Below, piece after piece: positions 13,001-26,812 of a stretch of 64,000 bases of DNA. Below the pieces are notes generated by a model. That model did not search any database. It was given only the letters and a program-made list of their open reading frames with translations, and was not told where the DNA came from. The DNA is taken from positions 343,528 to 407,527 of the forward strand of contig JAIUJO010000158.1 of assembly GCA_023846275.1 (NCBI GenBank). The letters run 5' to 3'. Every line of letters starts with the position of its first letter. Position 1 is the first letter of the stretch. The translations under genes and the position numbers were made by a program. This stretch comes from Vanilla planifolia. Lineage: Eukaryota; Streptophyta; Magnoliopsida; Asparagales; Orchidaceae.

Positions 13001-16000
13001 CAAACATGCCTTAATGAGCTCATCTCACAGTTCCATTGATCTTCTTTTGTTTCATAGAATGCAACTTTCTTGTACAATTTATCCCATATTTTGAAAACTT
13101 TTTTTATTTGGTTATTTTACTATTAAGCTCTAATTCTCCTCTCATGTGACCTTTATGTCTCATTCTCTCATTACTTCTTTATCATAAATCTACTTTATAT
13201 TAAAATAATGATTTGTTTTTGTTTATGTCAATTTACATTCATAATTTGTAATACTTCCAATGAAGGATCAAGTTGAGATAAAAAAATGTCATTGCACTCA
13301 TCATGACAAACTCCATCCAACTAAATATATTTTCTATTTTTTTAACATTTTATTTTTAATGTCTTTGCATATTTTACTCAACTTATCAAATTGTACCAAA
13401 TTTTACGATCGAGAAATTTATCTTCGATCACTTAATTATCATATAGTGAAACTTTTACTAACATTTGGCTTATTTATTAACCGTTTTTTCTTTAATTTGG
13501 TTAAATATAATGTAACTCTCAATCTCCTCTAGTGTAAACCTTACATTTAATATACTACAATGTAACATTTTTGTAATTTATGTTGTATTGCAATTCATAC
13601 ATAATTTGATGAAGGAGGATGTTAACTTAATTTCGATACTATTTTAGAATTAAAGTTTTCTATAAAATTTATCTTAATTTTTGGAATCTTTTCGCTTCGA
13701 TATGGTTATGTAATAATGAAAATAAAATTCTCTTCCCAGGTGACATTTACATAGCATTGTTTGTGTTGTGTTACATTTTTTCAATTAATCTCTTTCTATC
13801 TTTAAAAGTCATTTACTTAATGTAAAAATAATAATTTATTGTCATTATTTTTAATTACTTTGTTAACTTTTAGTAATTACGGATGAGATGTGATAAAAAA
13901 GGAACAAATTGTTTTTTACTCATCTGAACAAATTATATCAAATTAAACATAATCTTTTATATTTCTAAATATTTTTACATTCTATGTTTTTGGTATATTT
14001 TATAGGACATTCCAATTCATAGCTGATTTGACATTCAAGGATGTTACAATTGTTCTTTCATAACATGAAATGCAACTTTCCCATAAAAGATATCTCGCAT
14101 TTTTTGAATTTTTATTTTTCATTTCGTTAATTAATTGGTCACTTAAATTCTCCTCTTGTGCAAATGTTATACCGCTTTGACTTTCTAATTTTATTTTGCT
14201 TCAATTTATTTCATTTTAGCTTTAACATATATTTACCTACAAAACATATAATTTCTTTTCTATTTCACTGTAATTGCTAATAAACTCAGTTTTAGATGAA
14301 ACAAAGGTCATTTGTCTCTTCTAATTCTCCCCCTTTATGACCAATTAATTCTTTTGATTTCATGATTTTACATTTCTTCAAAACTTATCTCATTTTAAAT
14401 TTTATATATTTTTACATAATTTTAAAATAACAATTGATTATTATCTCAGATTCTTCATATTATTCATCTATAGTAATTCTAAACAGCATTCAATCGAGAC
14501 ATAGCAAATATTTTTTGACACATATAAATGAGCTCAGTATAATTAAATATTCATTTTTATATATTTAAATATTTTATTTTTTGTGTTTTGAAAGAACTTA
14601 TGATGGAATTTTATCTATATTTGATTTGACAGTCGAATATCTTACATTCGATCTCCTTAAAATTTTATAATGCATCCATTTAATAAAATTTGTCATTAAT
14701 TAAAATTTATTTTTATTTAGTCATATTACAGTGTAGCACAATTTCTTGTCGTTTGAAATTCACCTCGCTTTAATTTGGGTTTATCACAATATTATTTATG
14801 CTAATTTACTTTGGAAATTTGCTATGATTCCAAACAAAGTTCAATTTGTACAAAACAAATGTCATGGGACACATCTCAAAAAGCTGTACCAATCTAAACA
14901 TTTTTTATATACTCTAATAGTTTATTTTGTTTATGGTTTTGACATGTTTTATGAGGTACTTCAATTCGTATCACATTTAATGATCGATGATGTTAGTCTT
15001 AATCACCATGCTATGATGTTATGCAACTTGCTAGTATAATTTATCTGAATTCTTTAAATTTTTTATTCTAATCTTGTTATATTACAATGTAGCCCTAAAT
15101 CTCCTCTTATGTGACATTTACATCTCTTTGATTCTATTACATTACATTACTTCAATTAGTCTTATTTTAGCTTTAACATCTATTTACTTAATATTAAAAT
15201 GATATTTATTAATATTTTTGCTTATTTAATTTGGTAATTTGCAACAATTCCAAATTAAGTTAGATCTAATAGGAAGAAATGTTATTAGACTCATTTCAAC
15301 AAGTTATATATAATTAAATATTCATTTTTATCATTCTAAATATATTATTTTTTAGGGTTTTGTCATACTTCTTAAGGCTTATATATTTATATCTTACTTG
15401 ATGATTGAAGATGTAACCCTCAAACTGTTGAGTAGTTTAGAATATAGCCTTTTCACACAATTTATGTCATCTCTTCAAATATTTTTCTATTGTTATTTTA
15501 ATTTGTAATTATAAGTCACTTCATGTTTTGTCTTTACAACTTTTATATTTTTTTATATTAGATTAATTAAATTAAATTAATTTCTAGTTTAATATATATT
15601 TACCTAATATTTAAATAATAATTTGTTATTCTTTATGCTTATTTTTGTTGGTAAATTCTCATAATTCTAAACCACATATAATGGAGTCGAACAAAACATT
15701 GTCAGACTCATCTTGGAGAACTCTTTATAAGTAAATATTTATTTTAAATATTGAAATTTGTTTTACACTTATTGCAACATTTTTTAGTAATTTCTATCAT
15801 AGCACATTTCTTGATCGAGGAAGTTACACTCCATCTTCTTTTTATCTCAAAATGTTACTTTTCTATACAAATTTACCTAATTTCTTTAATTATTTCCCTT
15901 TGATTTTATTACAATACAATGTAATTCTAAATCTCCTATTATGTGACATTCATGTTGCTTTTATATAAATTAAATTGTTTTATTATTTATGTTTAATTAC

Positions 16001-19000
16001 TTTAGTAATTTGCATTAACTCCAAACATGATCTGATGAAGATCAACAAAAAGACAATGGACTCATCCCTACGACCTCTATCCATCTAAATATTAGTTATT
16101 ATGCTGTAAAACATTTTTTTTCAAGGCTTTTTGGTATATTTTCAATATTTCAATTCATTCTTAATTTGATTACCATGCATGTTATACTCAATCTCCTTAG
16201 TATTGTTGAATATAATTTTCTAATAAACTTTATGACAATTTTCCAAATGTTTTGCTTTCATTTAGCTCCTTATTGTCAAGCTCTATTCTTTCCCTCATAT
16301 GACCTTTACATTGTTTTTATTTTATTATTCTTTATATTTATGTCATTTTAGCTCTAACATATACTTTCATAAAATTAAAATTAAAATATATTGTTATGTT
16401 TGCTTATTTAGTTTATTAATCTGCAATAAATTTGACAAGGTTAAATTGAGATGAAACAAAACATTCATTCAAAAGTTTTAAATATTTTATTTTATATCAT
16501 TTATGCATATTTTATGAGATATTTAGATTCTTTTCAGGTTTGATGATCGAGGATGTTACACTTGATCTCCTTAATATCCTACAATATAAATTTTTTATGT
16601 TATTTATATAATATCTACAAATGTTTTTGTTTCATTTGCTTATATTTTTAAGTAACTATAAATCTTTTCTTATTTTCTATGAATTTGATTTTTTTATATT
16701 ATATTATTTATTTTCAATATTTATCTTGGAAATTTTAAGTAACTCTAAACTAATTTTGATTGAGACTATACAAACATCATTAGACATAGCCCAAGGTGCT
16801 TTAACAAACTAAATATTCTTTTTTATAATTTTTTAAATTATTTTTCTAAAGGAATAGCAGACTTTATGAGTAATTTCTATATTTGTACTTGATTTGAGAA
16901 TTGTTAAAATGGCTAAAAATCTTTTTAGTATCTAAGAATACAACTTTTCCCTTGAATGTGTCTCATTTCATCAAAGTTTTACCTTTTCTTTGGTTATATT
17001 ATATTTTGAAACTTCAATTCTCCTTTAGTGTGACCATTATGTCACCTTTATTTAGGTATATTGCATTTCTTTAATTTTTTTAATAAAATTTTATTATATA
17101 TATACTTTATATTAAAATAATAAATAAAATTATTTGTGCTTATTTACTTTCATAATTTGCAATAGTTTTAGTTGAGGTCCAATGGAGGCAAAACAAATGT
17201 CATTGGACTTGATTTAATGGGCTCTACTGACCATGGAATTTTTTTTAATATTTCTAATTATTATATTTAATAAAGTTTATGCATAATTTATGAGATATTT
17301 CAACTCATTTAATTTTACTACCTGGAAATTTATGACGATCTCTTAAATTTTCTATTTTGTTTTAGTTATGTTATTATGTTACATTAAATACCCTGTCATA
17401 TGACATTTGCATTGCTTTCAAATGGATAAATTATATTACTTCAATTCATAACATTTTAGCTTTGATACATATTTACTTAATATTAAAATAGTAATTTATT
17501 AGTATTTCTACTTATTTACTTTAATAATCCATAAGAATTCCAAACAAAGTTTGATGAAAATGAAACTAACATTGTTAAACTTTTTAAATGAGTTATATCT
17601 AATTAAATATTAATTTTAATATTTTAAATAAGTATTTTCTAAATTTTGGCATGCTTCACTAGTAATTTTGATTTGTACATGATTTGGCAAATATGATGTT
17701 ACACTCAATCTCCTTAGTATCATTTAGTACAACTTTAGTTTGCAAAATTTATCTCAATTCTAAATATTTATAACTTTAATTTCATTATATTAATATGTAA
17801 CAATTAATGTTCTCTTGTGTGGGCTTTACATCACCTTTATTTTTTGATATTACATTAGATCAATTTATCTCTTTGTAGCTTTATTATATATTTACTTAAT
17901 GTTAAAATAACAATTTATTTTTAATGTTGTTATTTACTTTGGTATTCCAAAATAATTTTTAACAATGTTTAATTGGGACTAAAACCCACCATTTGACACT
18001 TCTTTGTGAGCTTTATCTAGCAAAATAACATCAATATAGTTTTAAATATTTTTATTTTAGAAAATCTATGCACTCTTTGCAAGTAATTTCAACTTGCACA
18101 AAATTAGACAACTGAGAATGTTAGGCATGATCTACTTAAAATCTTGGTATGCAACTTTTTCATGGAAAAATTCTCATTTATTCAACTGTTTAGCTTTTAT
18201 TTTGTTATACTATAATGTAACTTTAAACCTCCTCTCTTGTGACAATTGCATCACTTTGATTTTATAGTATTAACATATTATTTATGCTTATTTATGTTTT
18301 TTAAATTCATAGTAATTCCAAACGAGGTTGAATCAAGACAACACAAATGATGGTGTCTTCATCTTGAGGAGATCTATCCAACTAAATATTCATCATTATA
18401 TTTTCAATATTTTTCGTTTGCATTATAAGATATTTTAATTCATACTTGATTTACCCTTCAATGATGTTGAACTCGAACCCCATAGTATCTTTTAATGTAA
18501 CTTTGTTTCATGATTTTACACATTTCTTTAAACCTTTCACTTTCATGTGGTTATTATTCATTGAAACTGTAATTCCACTCATGTGTGGCATTTACATCTA
18601 TTTTATTTCCTCGTACTACAGGACTTCAATTAAAAAAATTTCATATTTGTTATAAATTTGCATAATATTAAAATTATAATTTATTATTATTTATGTAGGT
18701 TTAACATAATGGTTCATAAAATTAAAAATGAGAAACAATCCAAACTTCATCTCCTTGTTATCATAGACAAAAACATTTCTATATAATTAATCTCATTGCT
18801 ATTTAACTCTGAATATCTTCTAATGTGACCTTTATGTTGCTTTGACTTATTTGTTTGGTATTACTTCAATTTATCTCATTTTTACTTTATTACACATGTA
18901 CTTCGTATTTTTTACTTTAATTTGGTTTTATTAAAATTTAATTTTGAATCTCATCTCATGTAAATTTTACACCACTTTCATTTAGTTATATTACGTAACT

Positions 19001-22000
19001 TCAATTTATCTATTTCCAACTTCAAAATTTATTTAATTACTAATTATATAATAATTTATTATTGTTTATGATCATTTATTTTTTTTCTGTTGAGAATGTA
19101 CTGTCGATTACTTCAATATCTTGAAATACAACATTCTCACATAATTTATCCTCTTTAGGATTTTTTTTTTTGATTTAGTTATGTTACTATAAAACTTCAA
19201 AGCTCCTTTCTTCTAACTTTTCTATCTCTTTAATTTGTTTATATTAGCTACTCAAATTCTTTTTAATTTAGCTTTAATATATATCAACTTAATATTGAAG
19301 TAATAATTTAATATTATTATTCTTATTTCTTTTAATAATTCATAATAATTTCAAATGGGATTTGATAGAGATCAAACAAATGTAATTAGATTTGTATTAA
19401 TGTGCTTTATTATATTAAAAATGTTATTTTTTTTAATTTCTAAATAGTTAATTTTCTTGGGTTTCCATGGGCTAAATTAGGAATTCTAATTTGTACTTGA
19501 TTTCACAAATAAGGTAGTTAGATTGTCTCCTTAGTATCTTAAAATGCAACCATTTCAAATAATTTTTCTAATTTATTCAAATTTCTTCAATTGATTTTGT
19601 TATATTACAATGCAACTCTAAATCCCCCTAGGAGGAACTTTGAGTGACTTTAAATTCGTTTTGTTACATAATTATTTATGCTTATTTAATTTTATAATTT
19701 CTAATATTTCAAAATGAGGTCCAATCAAGAAGAAACAAACATCATTGAACCCCTGTCTATGAGCATTATTAAACGAAATATTCATTTTATATTTTCAAAT
19801 ATTTTATTTTCTTCTATTTATGTGTGGTTTATGAGTCGTTTTGATTTGTACTTGATTTTTTTATTTTAGGATCTTACACTGGATCTACTTAGTACCTTAG
19901 AATATAACCTTATAAAATCCACCTCATTTCTTTAAACTTTTTTCTTTCATTTAGTTACATTATAATGCAACTCTAAATATACTCCCATAAGAACATTACA
20001 TCACTTTGATTTGGATATATTGCACTACTTAAATTTACATTATTTCAAATTTAATATCTATATTTATTAAATAATAAATTAATAATTCTATTTATTTAAG
20101 AATATTTTCTTTGATAATTGTTGCTAATTTTAAATAAGACCCTATTGACTCAAAAGTAACATTGTTGGACTTATCTTGATGACCTCTGTCCAACAAAATA
20201 TTTATTTTATTTTTGTACTTATTTTTTTCAAGTTTTTATCCATGCCTTTTGAAATATTTTGATTAGTATCTAATTTGATGATTAAGGATGTTATGCTTGA
20301 GCTCCTCATTTTTTTAATGTATCTTTTCTGTACAACTAATCTCATTTCTTAAAATATTTCTCTTCTATTTATTTATTTTACAATCAAAATCTAATTTTTA
20401 TCTCATTTAACTTGCACATCACTTTCATTTGGTTATATTATATTACATCAATATATTGTTTTTTACCATTTAGAACAGACCAATGGTGACAAAAAATACA
20501 TTAGAGTTTTCTTAACGAACTTTATCAAATTCAAATTATTTTTTATGTTTTAAAATATTTTGTTTTCTAGGTTTTAGACATAAATTTCTTAAGAGGTCTA
20601 ATTGAGATAAAAAATATCATTGGACATGCCTCGGTGAGTTTTATCAAATTAAATACTCATTTTTATAGTTCTTAGATATTTTATTTTCTTCACTTTTGGT
20701 GCGCTTTTTGACATATTTTTACATTTACCTATTCTGAGGATTGAGCAAGACAAAGTTCATCTCCTTAGTATTTTGGATTTAAAATTTCCCAAATAATTCA
20801 TTACACATCTTCAAATTCTTTGCTTTAATGTTCTTATATTTTTAATAATGTATAATTCCTACCTCATCTGATATTTACCTTAATTTTATTTTGTTATATT
20901 ATATTAATTCAACTTATCATATTTCAGCTGTAATACATTTTTTTTAACAATAGATAATAATTTATTTTAGTTTAAGCTTCATTACTATGACAATTCATAG
21001 AAATTCAAAACATGGTCTAATGGAAACAAAAGGGACATCACTGGACTCCTCTTGACAAACTTTATCTTATCAAATATTTATTTTTATATTTTGAAATATT
21101 TTATTTTCTAGGGTTTTAAAACTTTTTCTATGAATTTCAGTTTGTACCTAATTTGATGGAGGAAGATGTGATACTTGATCACTTTAGTACTTTACAGTGC
21201 ATATTTCTTATACAAGCTATCTCTGTCCAATATTTTAGCCTTGATTTTGTTTTATTAATATGAAACACTATATCAACTAATCTCCATACTTTGATTTTTT
21301 AGATTACATTACATTAATTTAACACAATTTAGGTTTACTTTATATTTACTCAAAATTACAAAATAACTTATTATTATTATCAATTTATTTTGTTAATTCA
21401 CAAATATTTTAAATGAGGTTTAATGGAGAAGGAAATGGCTTCATTAGATTCCTTTTAGTTAGCTCTATCAATTAAATATTCATTTTTTATTTTTAATTAT
21501 TTTATTCTCCATGGTTTTTGCATTCCTTGTAAGACATTTTTGGTTATACCAAATTTAACAATCAAAAACTCTATCTTATTAGTATCTTATAATACAACTT
21601 TCTCGTACAATTTATTTTATTAAGCCAAATTTATGCCTTCAATTTGCTTATATAACAATGTAACACTAAATATCCTATTGAGTAGCCTTTATTCTTGATC
21701 TTTTTGGTATCTTTGAGTGAAACTTTCTCATACAAATTTTAAAATTTCTTGAAATTTTTCTCTTTGATTTATTTTTATTTTTATGAAACTCTTATTATGC
21801 TCTTCTTTGACTCTTACATCAATTTTATTTTGTTATATTATATGCTTCAATTTATCTCCTTTTAATTTTAATATATATTTACTTAAGATTAAAAGAATAA
21901 TTTATTATTATTTAAGTTTATTGACTTTGGAAATTAGTAGCAATTCTCATATTGTTAAATGGAAAAGGAATGAATGTTGTTTGACTTGTCTTCATGAGCT

Positions 22001-24805
22001 TTATCTAATTAAATATTAATTGTTTTTATATATTTATTTTTTTAGATTTTTGGCAAACATTATGTAATATTTTGATCCAATTAATTTGACAATTGTGACT
22101 GTTATGCTTAATCTCTTTAGTATTTTTGAATGTAATACTCTCATATAATTTATCTCATTTCTTAAAATTTGCTAAGTTATGACCTTTATAATGCATTAAT
22201 TTGGTTGTATTTTTTTATTTCAATTTATCAATTCATATAATTAATATATACTTACTTAATATTAAAATAATAATTTATTATTTTTAACATAAATTAATAA
22301 TACACAAAAAATCAAAAACAATGTCTCATAAAGAAGAAAAAAACGTTGGAATCTTGATGTGCTCTAATTATTGAATATTCATTTTTAAAGATGTAAATTA
22401 TTTATTTCGTTTCATTATGAATAAGAAGAATTGATTGCACCTAATTTTATGATTACAATGTTGTAATTGAACTCCTCAATAACTTATAATGCAACATTTC
22501 TAAACAATTTATCTCATTTTTTATATTTTTTTCTTTTATTTTGTTATATTACTATGAAACTTTATTTCTTCTCTAATCTGAATTTAAAATACTTTGATTT
22601 GGTTATGTCACATTGAATCAATTTATCTAAATTTAGTTTTAATATATAGTATCTTAAACTAAAGTAATAATTTATTATTCTTGATGCTTATTTACTATAT
22701 TTTTGTTATAATTCCAAACATCACTGGACTTGTCTCGTCACGATATATTCCATTAAATATTCATTTTTAAGTTATTAAATAATTTATTATTAAGAAGAGA
22801 TTTTAGCACACCTTATTAGACATTTTGATTTGGCCATGATTTGGTGATGAAGGATGCTATACTAAATCTGTTAGGTATCTTGGAATGCCACTTTTTATTC
22901 CAAAATATACGATTTCTTTACATTTTATGCTTAGATTTGGTTATGTTATTACATAACTCTATATCTCTGAATAGATTTTTACTTCACCTTTAATTATTTA
23001 TATTAAATTTTTTTAATTTATCTCATTTTAACTTTAATATATATTTACCTAATATTAAAATATAAAATTATTTCTATTTGTAACTGTTATCTTCAGAAAT
23101 TCAACGTAATTTCTAAGAAGGTAAAATCAATTTAAAATTTGTAGAAATTTTTAGATATTTTTCATTACTTGGATTTTGCCTATCTTATAAGACAAATTGA
23201 TTCATACATGATCTAATGATTTATACTATCATAATTGAACACCTTTGTAATTTAGAATGAAACTTTGTTGTACAATTTATTTCATTTTTTAAATTATTAA
23301 CTTTATTTTTTTATATTATAATCAACTTCTAATGCAACCTTGTTGTATACTTTTTTGAAACATTTCATTTTTTATGGTTTTGGCACAGTTTATGATACAT
23401 TTTGAAAAAGAATTGATTTGTTCATTAAGGATATTATGCTCGATCTTCTTAATATATTAGAATGCATCTTTCTCATAAACTTTTCTTTATTTCGTCTAAT
23501 TTATTTTATTTGGTTATTATTACTATGTAATATTAAAGCTACACTTGTGTGACCTTTATAATGCATTGATTTAAGATATATTATATTATTTTAATTTACC
23601 TTGTTGTAGCTTTAATATTAATTTATTTTATATTAAAATTATAATTTATTATTATTTATGCATATAGATATTGATAACTCATACTTTTAGAGAAGGTCTA
23701 ATAGAGAAGAAGCAAACATCATTTGAATCATCCTAATAAGCTCTATTACTTAAATTGTCATTTTTAAATATTTTATTTTCTTTTTTTGTTGCTTAATAAA
23801 TCATTTCCATCATACAAGATCTAATTATCGTGGATGTTACATTTGAACACCTTAATATATTAAAATGCAAATTTCTCGAATAGGTTGTCTTATTTATTAT
23901 ATTATTTAGCTTTTATTTGGTTATTTTACCATAACACCCTAATTTTTCTCTATTGTGAGTTTACATTATTTTTATTTGGTTATGTTTATATTGATTCAAT
24001 ATTAATATTAATTTAATATTTATTAAATTAATAATAAAATAGAAAATTTTTATTATTTAAGCATATTTACTTTGGTAATTAGTAAGAATATGAAGCGTTG
24101 TTTAATGGATATGAAATAAAAGTCATTGCTCTCATCTCGATAAACTATATTCATTTAAATTTTTTTATTTCTTTAAGATATTATTTTTTAGGGCTTTCAC
24201 ACTCATCATTGGACATTAAGAATGGGTCTTGATTTGGCGATGGGGCATGTTATGCTCCATCGCCTTTGTTGCTTGGATTATAAATATCTATTATAGTTTA
24301 TCTTATTTCTTCAAATGTTTTGCTTTTATTTGGTTATAATATTTGTCACTCTAATCACTTTTCATGTAGTCTTTACACCACCTAAAATTAGATATATTAC
24401 ACTTCCTCAATTTACATTATTAATACTTTAAGATAAATTTACCTAATATTAAAAAAATAATTTGTTGACATTTGTGCTTATCTACATTTGTAAATTAACG
24501 TAATTTTTAACAAGTTTTGACTGAGAGAAAATTTAGAATAAATTTTAAATATTTTTTATTTTAAGATTATGGTTTGCTTTTTTAAGAAAATTGATTTGTG
24601 CCAATTTTAATAATTGATGGTGTTACATACGAATATTTTTGGTAAATTAGAAGGTAACTTTATTGTTCAATATATCTCATTTCTTAAAATTATTTTCTTT
24701 TATTTGATTATATTATATTTAAATTATAATTGTCATCTCTTGTGACCCTTACGTTGCATAAATATTGTCATAATATATTGTTTATTTTATGTAAATTTTT
24801 CTTTG

Positions 24806-24840
<35 letters not shown>

Positions 24841-24841
24841 A
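24806..24841. repeat. (TA)n microsatellite
   Basis: The longest TA run in the window, about 35 bases with one C interruption. It lies in a forward satellite unit where other units carry the atatatttacttaatatt segment. Confidence 0.9.
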
Positions 24842-25635
24842 CATTTATATTGCTTTGATAATTATAATAGTTCCAAATGAGCTCCGTTGGTGATAAAATA
24901 ACTTTTAAGGGACTCCTCTTAATCAGCTACATCTAATTAAATAATAATTTGATGATTTTTAAATACTTTTTTTATTAAAGATTTTGGCACAAGTTATGAA
25001 AAAATTTTATTCATAATTTTTTTATGATGGAGGTTATTATGTTGGATCTACTTAATATCTTGAAATGAAATTTTCTAATACAATTTATATTATTCTTTCA
25101 CTTTTTTGTTTTCATTTGTTTATATTACTATGTAATACAAAATCTCTTGTCGTGTGACCATTACAATGCATTGGTTTAGTTATATTATACAGTTTAAATT
25201 TACCTTATTTTAGCTTTAACATATATTTACTTAATATTAAAATAAAAATTTATAATTTATTATTTTTATGTAAGTTGGTAGTAAATAATAATTCCAAATG
25301 AGGGTTCGTATAGAAGAAAAAAACACCATTTGAATCATCTCAATAGCTCTATTAATTAAAAATTTATTTTTAAATTTTAAATATTTAATTTTGCCAATTT
25401 TTCTCATGCTTAATGAGAAATTTCCATTGTAACTTATTTCATGATCGTGGATGTTACATTCGAACTCTTTAATGTTTTAGAATGCAACTTTCTCTAGCAC
25501 TTTACTCATTTTTTTACTTTTCCTCATTTATTTGGTTATTTTGTTATGAAACTCTAATTCTCCTCTAATGTGAGTTTATATTGCTTTGATTTAGTTATGT
25601 TGTATTAATTAAATTTATTTAAATTCAAGATGTCT

Positions 25636-25654
25636 TATATATATATATATATAT
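25636..25654. repeat. (TA)n microsatellite
   Basis: About nine TA dinucleotides at the same relative place in a later forward satellite unit as the run near 24.8 kb. This supports repeated expansion from one site of the unit. Confidence 0.85.
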
Positions 25655-26452
25655 TTAATTTACATTAAAATAATTTTTTAATTATTTATACAAATTTACT
25701 ATGGTAATTAGTCATAGTTCCAAACCTTATCCATCAGAGATGACACCAAAATCTTTGCTCAAATGTTACAAGCTATATTCATTTAAATTATTATTTTAAT
25801 GTTTATAAATATTTTATTTTTGAGGATTTTTTTATGCTTCACTAGACATTTCAATTCAACCATGATTTGGTCGTGGAGGACATTTCACTCAATCTCCTTA
25901 ATAGCTTGTAATGTAGCTATCCAATCTAATTTGTCTTATTTCTCCAAATTATTTGCTTAGATTTTGTTATATTACAATGTAACTCTAAATTTCCTCTTCT
26001 ATGCCCTTTACATTGCCTAGAATTTGTTATATTATGTTTCCTCAATTTATCTTATTTTTGCTTTAGTATAAATTTACTTAATATTAAAATAATAATTTTT
26101 TATTATTTATGTATTTAATTATTGAAAATAATAGTAATTATTAGCAATGTCCAACTAAGTGGAATAAAATGTTGTTACAATTTTCTTAGCAAGCTCTATG
26201 CAATTGAATATTTATTTTGTATTTTTAAATATATTTGTTTTTTTATTTTGGTATATATTACAATATAAATAAACTCATACCTAATTGGATAATTGATAAT
26301 GTTACCCCTGAACACCTTTATTCCTTATAACGAAACTTTGTTATGTAATTTATTTATCTTCTTCTAATATTTTTTTTATTTTGTTATACAATAAGGAAAT
26401 TTGAATTCTCTTATCTTTTGATCGATCACTTGAATGGTGAAAACATTATAAA

Positions 26453-26776
26453 ATGCATGAAGAGGATTTGGATACTCATGGATGGTTGTATGGTGGTATA
26501 AATAATATAAATAATAAGCATGATTGGAGGGAATTATGGCAGTATGTGTGCTACCTTGTTATAGCAACTACATTAGTAATAGTAGTAGTAGCAACTATAG
26601 TAGTAGGAAGGTTAGGGAACTATGCCAGGAAGAAAAGTGTTGTGCAACAAACATGGCTTTTGATTTGGTACCTAAAAACAACATCAGGAAGGTCAGGGAT
26701 TAGGGTAGTTACTAGCATCACATCGTTTGTTCTTCCTATAGAATTTTGTAAACAATATAGGTTTAATGCTTGGTAG
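26453..26776 (+). CDS. Hypothetical 107-codon open frame with one hydrophobic segment
   Basis: This is an uninterrupted frame from ATG to TAG just outside the satellite boundary. I do not recognise the product. The N-terminal third is polar, with several Asn, Asp, Gly and Trp residues. Residues of about 33-52 form a hydrophobic run (YLVIATTLVIVVVATIVVG) long enough to be a membrane helix, followed by a basic stretch (RLGNYARKK). The run is partly encoded by repeated agtagtagta-type codons, so it may be a simple-sequence artefact. It lies directly upstream of the decayed LINE ORF2 of copy A and may be the degraded end of that element's ORF1 or spacer. Nothing shows that it is expressed. Confidence 0.15.
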   Translation: MHEEDLDTHGWLYGGINNINNKHDWRELWQYVCYLVIATTLVIVVVATIVVGRLGNYARKKSVVQQTWLLIWYLKTTSGRSGIRVVTSITSFVLPIEFCKQYRFNAW

Positions 26777-26812
26777 AGCAGGGAACACACTTATCTCATT
26801 TTAATTAACATC

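Larger units (their letters stand above)
10863..26418 (+). repeat. AT-rich ~390-bp satellite, block 3 (forward orientation)
   Basis: About 40 further units of the same satellite lie in forward orientation. Anchors are seen near 10,893, 11,303, 11,714, 12,126, 12,392, 12,698, 13,408, 13,613, 14,033, 14,634, 14,987, 15,405, 15,815, 16,176, 16,551, 17,692, 18,116, 18,466, 19,506, 19,868, 20,287, 20,737, 21,163, 22,092, 22,462, 22,852, 23,230, 23,430, 23,832, 24,246, 24,614, 25,032, 25,450, 25,873 and 26,297. Mean spacing is near 385 bp. Some units are clearly shortened (12,126 to 12,392; 13,408 to 13,613; 23,230 to 23,430). The array stops near 26,418, where composition changes. All short open frames inside are unit sequence, not genes. 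Confidence 0.85.

Noticed and set aside
1..26418. Short hydrophobic open frames throughout the satellite (for example 12,067-12,252 and 8,961-9,230)
   Set aside because: T-rich or A-rich satellite sequence gives Phe/Leu/Ile-rich frames by composition. The frames are not at the same unit position and share no protein pattern.
26453..26776. Membrane protein gene
   Set aside because: Kept only as a low-confidence hypothetical frame, because the hydrophobic run comes partly from repeated agtagtagta-type bases and no family is recognised.
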